This document shows positions 1 through 6,852 of a stretch of 16,075 nucleotides of DNA, piece after piece (the stretch's first letter is position 1; the number at the start of each line of letters is the position of its first letter). The notes beneath the pieces are model-generated. The model was not told the DNA's origin and ran no database searches. It worked only from the letters and a program-made list of their open reading frames with translations. The position numbers and the translations under genes are program-made. The stretch covers positions 1-16,075 of the forward strand of contig JBMNUL010000046.1 in assembly GCA_050946255.1 (NCBI GenBank), written 5' to 3'. The stretch comes from JBMNUL01 sp050946255 (lineage in GTDB: Bacteria; Actinomycetota; Coriobacteriia; Coriobacteriales; CADBOM01).

Positions 1-1
1 G

Positions 2-1321
2 AACCAGCTGATTGAATGGATCGTGGAGAATGTTCGCTCGGATTACATCACCAAGGGCTCGAACCTCGATGCGGGCCTCACCGAGGCCAAGGCCATGCTC
101 GACGAGGACACGTCGACGCCGGCAGACCACAAGTACGTGATCGCTATCACCGATGGCTTGACATACGAGTTCGCCGACGATGACGGCACGGCGAAGTCGG
201 TCTATCAGGCGACTTCGACCACCGGCGCGAACAACCTCCTGTATGTGTGGTGCACCAAGTGGGGTATCGATGCTTCGGGCACCTGGGAAGCCCCTGCGGA
301 CTTCACTTGGGAGGACTACTACGCGGCCATCTCTGAGCAGGTCGCGGCGGATGGCGACACCTATGTGGCGGATCTTTCCGTCCTTAGGGATTACATTGGG
401 TCGAGCCACGATTACAGGGTGGTCTCATTGGCCGAACTTGCAGCGGCGGGCGGCTATCAGGCGATTCCCGTCGGGGAATCTGCGAGCCACGCGACGAGCG
501 ACGACCGGGCGATCTACGAGAGCTACCAAACCTGGACAGCCATGGTCTCCGAGGACTACCAATGCTATTACATCCAGCCCGTGAGCTCTTTTACCGATAG
601 CAGCTTCCCCACGATCTTCGCAAATGCGATGAACGAGGCCTCCGGCAACTCCGATGACATCGACTTCGAGAAGATCACCAACCAGATCATCTATGCTGTC
701 CTTGCAGGCACGATAACCGATGAGATCGGCGATGACTTCGACCTCGTCACCGACGGTGAAACCTGCCCGTTCACGCTGACCTTGCACGGGGAGGAGCTGA
801 CCGCGACCCAGACGGGCGAGAACCAGTGGTCATTCGGAACGGCCGTGGACGGCGTCTACCCATATGTGTTGGACTATACGCCCGATGACGAGGAGACCGG
901 CGTCGGCGAGACCATTGTCCTGAGCAGCGAGAACCCGCTCGAGCGTTCGACCCAGCTGACGTTGAGCTATGACTTGAGCCTGAAGGAGAGCTCGACCGCC
1001 TCGCTCACCGAGCAAACGACCTTCGACACGAACGAGTACGCGGTGCTAGAATACGTGGACTCTGCGGGGAACCAGTATTCCGAGGAGTTCCCGGTCCCGC
1101 AGGTGAGCTACACCCCGGATATCACCATTTCGGGGGAAACCGAGTCTGCGGGTGCTGCCATCCTGGCATCAAATTCGAGCAAGACGTCTACTTCGAGCAA
1201 GACGGGGTTACCGAACACTGGCGACGGGCTGGACGGGTCCGTGCCTCTCGCTCTCTTGGCGATAGGTGGGGGGTTCGTGATCGCTGCCTTCATCTTCTCG
1301 AGGCGCAGAGAGGGCGAGTAG
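2..1321 (+). CDS. VWA-domain LPNTG cell-wall-anchored surface protein (5' end outside window)
   Basis: The reading frame is open to the left edge, so the N-terminus (signal peptide and first half of the VWA fold) is missing. The first GTG, at 23, is not a credible start. The visible part opens with the late strands and helices of a von Willebrand A domain: a GSNLDAGL segment resembling the metal-site threonine loop, then KYVIAITDG, the classic strand ending in the second metal-site Asp. A long acidic beta-rich region follows, probably Ig-like or isopeptide-type stalk domains with no clear match. The C-terminus is a complete sortase signal: a Ser/Thr/Lys-rich wall linker, LPNTG (bases 1208-1222), a hydrophobic span of about 20 residues and a basic tail SRRREGE. 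The protein should be covalently attached to peptidoglycan by a class A or similar sortase, and may be an adhesin or pilus tip-like protein. It converges with the GGDEF gene 20 bp away. Confidence 0.85.
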   Translation, partial: NQLIEWIVENVRSDYITKGSNLDAGLTEAKAMLDEDTSTPADHKYVIAITDGLTYEFADDDGTAKSVYQATSTTGANNLLYVWCTKWGIDASGTWEAPADFTWEDYYAAISEQVAADGDTYVADLSVLRDYIGSSHDYRVVSLAELAAAGGYQAIPVGESASHATSDDRAIYESYQTWTAMVSEDYQCYYIQPVSSFTDSSFPTIFANAMNEASGNSDDIDFEKITNQIIYAVLAGTITDEIGDDFDLVTDGETCPFTLTLHGEELTATQTGENQWSFGTAVDGVYPYVLDYTPDDEETGVGETIVLSSENPLERSTQLTLSYDLSLKESSTASLTEQTTFDTNEYAVLEYVDSAGNQYSEEFPVPQVSYTPDITISGETESAGAAILASNSSKTSTSSKTGLPNTGDGLDGSVPLALLAIGGGFVIAAFIFSRRREGE

Positions 1322-1341
1322 ATCTCGCTTCACCACGCCCT

Positions 1342-3099
1342 TTAGTCTAAGCTAGTGTCCTCGTGGAAGTCTTTACGGGCATTCTTGTCCTCGTACATGC
1401 GCTCGTCTGCCAGGGTACGCAGCTCTTGGAACGAAGCACTGCCCCCTTCCTCGCGTATCGCCATCCCACATGCGACGGTGAGAGGGATGGGAAGATTGAG
1501 CAGCTCGCTGACCTCCTTCTCGCGGTTCTTGAGTGCTTCATAGCAGCGATCGTAGCGTTCGGCGAGGTCGTCTCCCACGAGAATGCCGATGAACTCGTCT
1601 CCTCCCACGCGGTAGCAGTTTCCCTCCTGCCCGAAAGTCTCGTCCAGGCAACGACCAGCAGTATTGATGAAAGTGTCTCCCATGGTGTGGCCGTAGGTAT
1701 CGTTGACTTCCTTGAGTTTGTTGATGTCGAAAGCCACCACGCACACCGCATCGCCCGCATCGAGATCCCTCTCGTTGAGCTCGAAGGCCAAGCGGTTGGG
1801 GAGCAGCGTGAGCGCGTCGGTGTAGGCCAGATGCTCGTAGGTTTCTGCGAGCTGCCCTTTCTTCACACGGTAGATAATGCGGCTGAGATAGTAGGAGATG
1901 CAGAGAAGCGCAAATACCAAGTATCCGATGCGCGTAACTGCAGCCGCATCGCCTATCGACTTGCCCTCAATCAACAGTCGGAAAAGGTCGCTGACGCTCG
2001 AGGAGAGCATGACTGCGGCGGCCAGCCAAATGACCCACGTGAACGTGCCGCTCTCTTTGGTCCGGATGGCGAGTATGGGGCGAGAGCGCACCAGTGCGAC
2101 CACGATGAATATAACTAGCAGGATGAGGATGAAGTGCGTGATTGGGAGCAGCTCGTGAGCATCGGGGCCTCCCAGCAGTGGGGATGCAATGATGATGACA
2201 AGGTCTATTACGCAGAGCACTCCTATGATTCTTCTGAACTTGGTCGTGTCGACCGGCACATTGCAGCCCACAAACGACATGGCCGGGAACGGGACTATGG
2301 CAAGCAGGTAGTACTGCATGAGGTAAACATAGGATGATTCTGGCAAGAGGTACTGCAGCATCATGGTCTGAGTGGTGATCCAACCTCCCACGAGGACTGT
2401 AAGGATGCCCAAATGGAGCAATCCTGCACGCTCCTCGGGCGTTGTGGGCAGCGCGAACGCAAGCACGATGGCGGCGATGCCGATTAGGATGGTTGCAATC
2501 TGAAACAGCTGCTCGATCATGCGCTGGGTGACCACGTGGCTGGTGTATCCAACGTTTGCTGACACGGCGAGTCCTTCTACTCGCGCCGACCCGTCGTAAT
2601 AGTCTGGGTAGATGGCTATCGTGACGACTCGGTTCTCATCCGTCAGGGAATCGGGTATAGAAACCGAGTGCATGGATGGGCCAGAGGACTTGCCGGCAAT
2701 GGCCGGTATATCGGGATGGTAGGAGTATGTTTCCGAACCGATTGTCACATCTAGCGAGCAGTCCCTGCTCAAGAACTGCAGCATACCGCCTTCGGGAAGG
2801 TCATCGGGAAGCGTGCGGTGAATCACGACGGGTTGATGAGCGAGGAAGCTGGCGCATTGGGAAATATTGGTGGGGTCGACCGGGTTGCCATCCTCGTCCA
2901 TCCATCCCTCGCTGATGTCCACGTAATTGTCACTGTCTTGCTCAGTGCCTCCGAGCTGCGGAATCGTGAAGCAGAGAAAAGCGAAGACAATAGCGAGAAT
3001 TCCGATGATGTAGAAAACTGTTGCAGCAGGGGAGAGGAAGAACCGGCTGGGTTTAGAGCCGCGTTGCCCCTCCTGTTTCTCCTCTTCTTGCTGCGTCAT
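1342..3099 (-). CDS. Membrane diguanylate cyclase, extracellular domain + 7TM + GGDEF
   Basis: 585 residues. A short cytoplasmic basic N-terminus leads to a membrane segment (about 24-46), then an extracytoplasmic beta-rich domain (about 55-185). Seven further hydrophobic helices lie between about 194 and 410. A GGDEF domain covers about 420-577. The layout resembles 7TMR-DISM sensors, in which an outer ligand domain and a seven-helix module control a signalling output. Catalytic features are intact: FDINKLKEVNDTYGH with metal-binding Asp458, and GGDEF at 499-503. It should make cyclic di-GMP from two GTP at the inner membrane face. The usual RxxD inhibitory site just before GGDEF is replaced by GQEG (490-493), so product feedback by this site is probably absent. 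No EAL domain is present. The start ATG has GGGGTAGAT just upstream. It is a single gene, convergent with the surface protein. The signal sensed is unknown. Confidence 0.9.
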   Translation of the reverse strand: MTQQEEEKQEGQRGSKPSRFFLSPAATVFYIIGILAIVFAFLCFTIPQLGGTEQDSDNYVDISEGWMDEDGNPVDPTNISQCASFLAHQPVVIHRTLPDDLPEGGMLQFLSRDCSLDVTIGSETYSYHPDIPAIAGKSSGPSMHSVSIPDSLTDENRVVTIAIYPDYYDGSARVEGLAVSANVGYTSHVVTQRMIEQLFQIATILIGIAAIVLAFALPTTPEERAGLLHLGILTVLVGGWITTQTMMLQYLLPESSYVYLMQYYLLAIVPFPAMSFVGCNVPVDTTKFRRIIGVLCVIDLVIIIASPLLGGPDAHELLPITHFILILLVIFIVVALVRSRPILAIRTKESGTFTWVIWLAAAVMLSSSVSDLFRLLIEGKSIGDAAAVTRIGYLVFALLCISYYLSRIIYRVKKGQLAETYEHLAYTDALTLLPNRLAFELNERDLDAGDAVCVVAFDINKLKEVNDTYGHTMGDTFINTAGRCLDETFGQEGNCYRVGGDEFIGILVGDDLAERYDRCYEALKNREKEVSELLNLPIPLTVACGMAIREEGGSASFQELRTLADERMYEDKNARKDFHEDTSLD

Positions 3100-3421
3100 A
3101 TCTACCCCACATACCCTATCTATAGTGTTTCAAGAAATGGTACCAGAGGCCAAAGGGTCCCTTCAATTGACTTTAGGACAAAAGTCGATGTTGGGGGTGG
3201 TAATTTTCTTTCAGCATCGGAAATTTCGGTTGTAGTCCCTTTTCTGAGGTGGAGAACGCCGACAGATGTCGCAGACTATAAGTTCTCGATGTCACCGGCC
3301 ATTCAGAGGGCGGGGGCATTGCCTGTGGATTGCCAGGAAAATCCAGCACCGAATCTCCAGTTCTGGGGGAGGGACCAACACATTATTCTGCAATTCCATC
3401 ATTGAAAAACATCAATGCGTA
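3100..3421. other. Intergenic region between divergent GGDEF and PadR genes
   Basis: About 320 bases with no credible gene: the frames that cross it lack ribosome binding sites and family resemblance. It must hold the promoter of the GGDEF gene, read leftwards. An AT-rich stretch with a TATAGA box near 3117-3122 (minus strand) is the best -10 candidate, but I see no convincing -35. No repeats or terminators were recognised. Confidence 0.4.
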
Positions 3422-3450
3422 TTGACACATATATCGCACCGTGATATATA
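3422..3450 (+). promoter_or_regulatory. Promoter of the padR-DUF2812 operon
   Basis: TTGACA (3422-3427, perfect -35), a 17-bp spacer and TATATA (3445-3450). Transcription should start near 3457, about 75 nt before the PadR start codon. The -10 box sits at the centre of the palindrome at 3429-3466, so repressor binding would block polymerase directly. Confidence 0.75.
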
Positions 3451-3466
3451 TCGAAGTGCGATATAT
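3429..3466. promoter_or_regulatory. Palindromic operator, probable PadR autoregulatory site
   Basis: A perfect 11-bp inverted repeat, ATATATCGCAC (3429-3439) and GTGCGATATAT (3456-3466), is centred on 3447.5. The inner palindrome GATATATATC (3443-3452) shares exactly the same centre. The two are separated only by three mismatched positions per side. The element overlaps the -10 box and likely start site of the padR promoter. PadR proteins commonly repress their own operon at such AT-rich dyads. Assignment to this PadR is an inference from location. Confidence 0.7.
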
Positions 3467-3532
3467 AGTAATCCAGCGTTCCGAGCCCTGAAGACTCCAC
3501 GCAATCTTCCAAGAGGGTCTGGAGGTGAGACC

Positions 3533-3853
3533 TTGGACAGCCGCATCGAGCGAATCTATGTCCCAATGACGGAATCGGCGTTTTTCATCCTGCTGTCGCT
3601 GCAGGAGGAACGGCACGGATACGGTATCGGACAGCGCGTGAAAGAACTGACGGACGGGCACCTGACCATAGGTCCTGGAACCATGTACGGAACCCTGTCG
3701 AAGATGGAGAAAGACGGCCTGATCGAGTTCACCAAGGAAAAGGAAAAGCGGAAATACTACAAGATCACACCGCTCGGACTGGAAGTCCTGAACAGGGAAA
3801 AGGAGAGGATCCGCTACCTGTACCAGGTAGTTGAGGAGGACGACGTAAAATGA
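3533..3853 (+). CDS. PadR family transcriptional regulator
   Basis: 106 residues from a TTG start preceded by GGAGGTGA (3521-3528) at good spacing; longer upstream readings lack this signal. The protein is a typical short PadR winged helix: TESAFFILLSLQEERHGYGI at the start, the diagnostic GPGTMYGTLSKMEKDGLIE recognition-helix region, then a KRKYYKITPLG wing and a short C-terminal dimerisation helix. It is a DNA-binding repressor responding to an unknown ligand or stress. Its TGA stop overlaps the ATG of the DUF2812 gene (ATGA at 3850-3853), indicating translational coupling. The two-gene arrangement is a recurrent one in Gram-positives, with PadR controlling the membrane partner. The palindrome over its promoter suggests autorepression. 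Confidence 0.92.
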   Translation: MDSRIERIYVPMTESAFFILLSLQEERHGYGIGQRVKELTDGHLTIGPGTMYGTLSKMEKDGLIEFTKEKEKRKYYKITPLGLEVLNREKERIRYLYQVVEEDDVK

Positions 3854-4587
3854 CGAAAACATGCTTCAGGATGTTTTCCATCACAGGTTACGAGGCGGAG
3901 GAACAGTGGATTCACGAGATGTTCCTCAAGGGATGGAAGCTGGTCAACGTCCGATTCCAGTGCATCTACACTTTCGAGGAGACGGAGCCGGCAGACATGG
4001 TTGTGCGGCTTGAATACAGCGGCGTCCCCCTCAAAAGCCGTCCGGATTACGAAGTGATGCTGAAGGACTATGGATGGGAATGCCTCCATGCTGGAGCGGG
4101 CTGGAGTTATTTTGCCAGGCCGATGGATTCGAATCCTGCGAGCAACGAGCTGTTCACAGACAACGTGTCGAGGCTCGCCATGATCCGAAAGATATTCCGG
4201 AAGCGCTACATGGTGCTGTTCCTCCTGCTGGTCTTCCTGATAGTCCCCGGCATCGTTTTATCTGGAATGGGGAATGGATTGAATGTTTCCCTCATCGTCT
4301 GGATAGTTCTGGCAGCGATTTACGTCTTCTCGTTGGCCTACTGTGGGCTCGGCTTCAGGAGGCTGCTGAAAAAGTATAGTCTGAAAATGGATATGACGCC
4401 GTCTGTTCGTGGTATTGTCGTCTGCGCGCTGATAGCGGCGGTGGCTATCGCGCTCCTAGTGGCAGGTTATGCAATCGGAGGACCTTTCTACGACTTCTGG
4501 TCGTCCGCATTTCTATGGGTTCTCGGTGGTGTTGGAATGCTGGCCCTCATGTTATACATGACCGGAGGGACCATCGATGAGGAATGA
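3850..4587 (+). CDS. DUF2812 domain-containing membrane protein
   Basis: 245 residues. The N-terminal cytoplasmic part (1-95) has the DUF2812 pattern: EEQWIHEMFLKGWKL, a Tyr-Phe strand (CIYTFEETEPADM), then RPDYEVMLKDYGWECLH and a WSYFAR strand. Four hydrophobic helices follow at about 120-138, 145-166, 187-209 and 217-237, with an acidic tail. Members are usually encoded directly after a PadR regulator, as here with a 4-base overlap. Their molecular role is not established; roles in envelope stress or antimicrobial response have been suggested by analogy only. The gene converges on the DrrAB-type exporter operon, with a small tandem repeat just beyond its stop codon. The family call is secure and the function is unknown. 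Confidence 0.85.
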   Translation: MTKTCFRMFSITGYEAEEQWIHEMFLKGWKLVNVRFQCIYTFEETEPADMVVRLEYSGVPLKSRPDYEVMLKDYGWECLHAGAGWSYFARPMDSNPASNELFTDNVSRLAMIRKIFRKRYMVLFLLLVFLIVPGIVLSGMGNGLNVSLIVWIVLAAIYVFSLAYCGLGFRRLLKKYSLKMDMTPSVRGIVVCALIAAVAIALLVAGYAIGGPFYDFWSSAFLWVLGGVGMLALMLYMTGGTIDEE

Positions 4588-4592
4588 CGTAA

Positions 4593-4639
4593 AGCTTTTT
4601 TCACGTGGAGCTACAGAGCTTTTTCACATGGAGAAACAG
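4593..4639 (+). repeat. Two tandem imperfect 23-24-bp repeats after the DUF2812 gene
   Basis: Copy 1 (4593-4616) starts AGCTTTTTTCACGTGG and ends in ACAG. Copy 2 (4617-4639) starts AGCTTTTTCACATGG and also ends in ACAG. A truncated third start (AGCTTAT) follows. The copies differ by one T and about three substitutions. The T-runs could aid transcription termination of the upstream operon, but I see only a weak AGCT/AGCT stem, so no terminator is claimed. Confidence 0.6.
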
Positions 4640-4732
4640 CTTATAGCTGGCGATTTCCTCGAAGAGCTAGTTGTCTTTGGTGAGATAGCCTACCAGGCTG
4701 CATGAGGGTCGTATGGCTTCTTAGTCATATCT

Positions 4733-5530
4733 CTATTTCCCGGTCACCATGTTGTGGAATCTCTTGAACCCGAAATAACCGAGGATGAGGATGCTGACGA
4801 TGAGGCCAATGATGCTGATCCATAGTGCCATGCTGTCGATCTGCGGGGTGAGGACATAGCGAAGCGCCTCGTTTGCATAAACCATCGGGTTGACGAGCAC
4901 CAGAATCTGGAACACCGGAACTGCAGTGAGGCTCTTCCAGCTGAAAAAGATGGCTCCAGTGAACACCAGCGGCATCAAGAAGCCCGGGAACATCGCGGCA
5001 ACCTGCATCGGTTTCACGATTGTGCCCACAAGAAGTCCGAGTGTTGCAGAAACCAAAGCGATCAGCAGCAGAATCGGGATCAGCATGAGCACGCTCTGAG
5101 TCGTGATCGTGAAATCGACGTTGCCTCCCATGAATATTGCCGAGATTGGGAGGACGAGAAGAGCGCCGATGAAAGCCTCTATGATACCCACGAACATCTT
5201 CGCAAGCGCAACTAGATTGGCGGAAACGGGAGCCTGGAGCCTGTCTTCGATCTCGTGCATGTTGTTGAAGTCCATCGTGAGAGGTACTGCGGTGCCGTGG
5301 ATGCCGGTCACGATGATGCTCATCCCGATCATGCCGGCGAACATCTGCGTTGGGAAGGTGGACGGGAGCAGCCCGATTTTCGGAAGAACGTAACCGTACA
5401 CTATGATCAACACGGTGGGGAGCATTACCACGCGGAAGACGAATTCTCCTTTGTCGCGCCACTGGGCGATGAGGTCTCTCTGCACCATTGCCCAGAACAC
5501 GGACCAGTTGTTGCTTCTTGTCTTTTCCAT
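4733..5530 (-). CDS. ABC-2 type exporter permease (DrrB-like)
   Basis: 265 residues, the usual size for an ABC-2 permease. There is a cytoplasmic N-terminus (QRDLIAQWRDK), about six membrane helices (roughly 32-50, 62-84, 110-133, 145-172, 178-197 and 234-253), and the ABC-2 signature VNPMVYANEALR at about 213-224 before the last helix. It forms the membrane channel of an exporter whose ATPase is encoded immediately upstream: the ATPase stop and this ATG are 21 bp apart, with an AGAGG-type ribosome site between. The DrrB/NodJ-like family exports drugs, lipids or polysaccharides. The substrate cannot be told from sequence. The operator type in front of the operon hints at induction by a metal, sulfur or aldehyde stress rather than by a drug. 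Confidence 0.9.
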   Translation of the reverse strand: MEKTRSNNWSVFWAMVQRDLIAQWRDKGEFVFRVVMLPTVLIIVYGYVLPKIGLLPSTFPTQMFAGMIGMSIIVTGIHGTAVPLTMDFNNMHEIEDRLQAPVSANLVALAKMFVGIIEAFIGALLVLPISAIFMGGNVDFTITTQSVLMLIPILLLIALVSATLGLLVGTIVKPMQVAAMFPGFLMPLVFTGAIFFSWKSLTAVPVFQILVLVNPMVYANEALRYVLTPQIDSMALWISIIGLIVSILILGYFGFKRFHNMVTGK

Positions 5531-5551
5531 TTCCTTGACCTCTTTTCCTGT

Positions 5552-6520
5552 TTACTGATTCTCAGGTCCGTTGGCGACATCTCCAGTGAGGTACAGGAAC
5601 ACGTCATCCAATGTGCTGGTGCTGAGACTGATGTTCTTGAGCGTTCTTCCACGTTCCTCGGTCCATTTGATGATGGAGTCGAAGTCCGGTTGCCTGTCCT
5701 TCAAATAGAGCTGGAGCGTCCCGCCTTGATAAGCGGTCTTCTCGACGTTGGGAAGCTCTGCCGCAAGTTGGATATCGAGATCTGTCACCTTGTCCAGCTT
5801 CAGGGAGATGATGTTCTTGGAGGGGATCATGGCCTTCAATTCCTCGGATGTCCCCATTGCCCGGAGCTCGCCCTTGTTTACGATTGCGATGTTCTCGCAG
5901 AAGCGCTCCGGCTCTTCCATATAGTGAGTGGTGAGGAATATCGTGGTGCCCTGTCTGTTCAACTCCATCATCTGCTCCCAGAGGATCTCCCTGTAATTCG
6001 GGTCAAGGCCCGTGGTGGGTTCGTCCAGGAACAGGATCTCCGGTGTGTGCATCATGGCCCTTGCAATTTTCAGCCTTTGAGCCATGCCCCCGGAATAGCT
6101 TGACACGTAGTCGTTCTGCCTCTCCGCGAGCCCGAACTTCTCAAGATAGTCGTCTGCTTTCTTCCGAGCCTCGTTCATGTCCATTCCGAAGTACCTCGCA
6201 TGGAACAGGAGGTTCTCTTTCGCGGTAAGGCTGCGGTCCAGGTTGTTGTGCTGCGCCACAACTCCGATTTTCGACCTGACCTTCACGGGGTCCTTGACTA
6301 CGGAAATCCCGTCGATTGTCGCGTCGCCACCGCTCGTCTTGAGCTGTGTGGTCAGCATGGAGATAGTTGTGCTCTTCCCAGCTCCATTGGCACCGAGGAA
6401 ACCGAAAACCTCTCCTCGCTTCACATCGAAGGAGATGCCCTTCACAGCTTCCACGGTCGAACCGTTCTTCTGATGGTAGGTTTTCTTGAGGTCCCTGACG
6501 CTCAAGATGACGTCTGACAT
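5552..6520 (-). CDS. ABC exporter ATP-binding protein (DrrA-like)
   Basis: 322 residues with a complete nucleotide-binding domain: Walker A GANGAGKS (43-50), Q-loop Gln90, signature YSGGM (142-146), Walker B ILFLDEP (162-168) and H-loop His199 in TTHYMEEPERFC. The C-terminal ~85 residues, ending in STLDDVFLYLTG, match the extra domain (DUF4162) of DrrA-type daunorubicin-resistance ATPases. It energises the permease encoded 21 bp downstream. The ATG start has AAGGAG at correct spacing. Note Pro for the more usual Ala/Ala-Asp in the MEEPERF segment, probably harmless. Transcription should start at the promoter at 6579-6607, whose spacer is filled by a CsoR-type palindrome. A second copy of that palindrome lies 27 bp before the start codon. 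Confidence 0.93.
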   Translation of the reverse strand: MSDVILSVRDLKKTYHQKNGSTVEAVKGISFDVKRGEVFGFLGANGAGKSTTISMLTTQLKTSGGDATIDGISVVKDPVKVRSKIGVVAQHNNLDRSLTAKENLLFHARYFGMDMNEARKKADDYLEKFGLAERQNDYVSSYSGGMAQRLKIARAMMHTPEILFLDEPTTGLDPNYREILWEQMMELNRQGTTIFLTTHYMEEPERFCENIAIVNKGELRAMGTSEELKAMIPSKNIISLKLDKVTDLDIQLAAELPNVEKTAYQGGTLQLYLKDRQPDFDSIIKWTEERGRTLKNISLSTSTLDDVFLYLTGDVANGPENQ

Positions 6521-6546
6521 GGCTGCTCCTTAACACTTTTGCCGTT

Positions 6547-6563
6547 ATACCCCTAGGGGGTAT
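6547..6563. promoter_or_regulatory. CsoR/RcnR/CstR-type operator, proximal site
   Basis: ATACCCC-TAG-GGGGTAT, a perfect 7-bp inverted repeat around three bases. It lies downstream of the predicted transcription start of the ABC operon and 27 bp before the ATPase start codon. The TACCCC...GGGGTA pattern is the recognised operator form of the CsoR/RcnR/CstR/FrmR regulator family. No such regulator gene is in the window, so it would act in trans. Confidence 0.7.
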
Positions 6564-6578
6564 CAAGTTCATGGCAGT

Positions 6579-6607
6579 AATATATACCCCTTGGGGGTAT
6601 ATATCAA
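6579..6607 (-). promoter_or_regulatory. Promoter of the ABC exporter operon
   Basis: Read on the minus strand: TTGATA (-35, bases 6602-6607), exactly 17 bp, then TATATT (-10, bases 6579-6584). Both hexamers overlap the ends of the palindrome at 6580-6604, so the operator occupies the whole spacer. This arrangement favours repression by occlusion. Confidence 0.75.
6580..6604. promoter_or_regulatory. CsoR/RcnR/CstR-type operator, promoter site
   Basis: A perfect 11-bp inverted repeat, ATATATACCCC (6580-6590) and GGGGTATATAT (6594-6604), around TTG. The inner ATACCCC/GGGGTAT core is identical to the proximal site; the centres are 37 bp apart. It fills the -35/-10 spacer of the exporter promoter. 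Two matching sites in one control region make chance unlikely. Confidence 0.75.
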
Positions 6608-6750
6608 TTTAAATTTCGAGAATGCAGGAGTATTTGGAACAGACGTGCTCAAAGAGACCGTGAAAGGCTTGCCGATTCTTCTGTCGAAATGCGGTAAACG
6701 CGAAGATTCTCACACAGTGCCTCAGCAATAGCGGCGATTTCTGCAAATGA

Positions 6751-6787
6751 GAAATGCTCCCGGAATTTTCCATTCCAGGAGCATTTC
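6751..6787 (-). terminator. Strong hairpin, probable terminator of the MBL-like gene
   Basis: GAAATGCTCC (6751-6760) pairs with GGAGCATTTC (6778-6787). After one C/A mismatch, GGAAT pairs with ATTCC around a 5-base loop. The gene ending at 6853 reads into it from the right. The stem's own ATTTC plus a following TCATTT gives a moderate U-tract on the minus strand, and CTTTCTCTTT on the plus strand. It may work in both directions. Confidence 0.55.
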
Positions 6788-6852
6788 CTTTCTCTTTGCC
6801 AGCGGCTCAAGTGCAGGTATTTGGTTTGTTCCCAAGGTTTTAGCGCAGGGGT

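Noticed and set aside
5255..6103. Long plus-strand open frame of 282 codons opposite the exporter operon
   Set aside because: It is the antisense shadow of two clearly recognised ABC transporter genes and has no ribosome site or family resemblance.
6541..6607. MerR-type promoter in front of the exporter operon
   Set aside because: The spacer is 17 bp, not 19-20, and the GGGG/CCCC dyad with flanking AT fits the CsoR-type operator far better.
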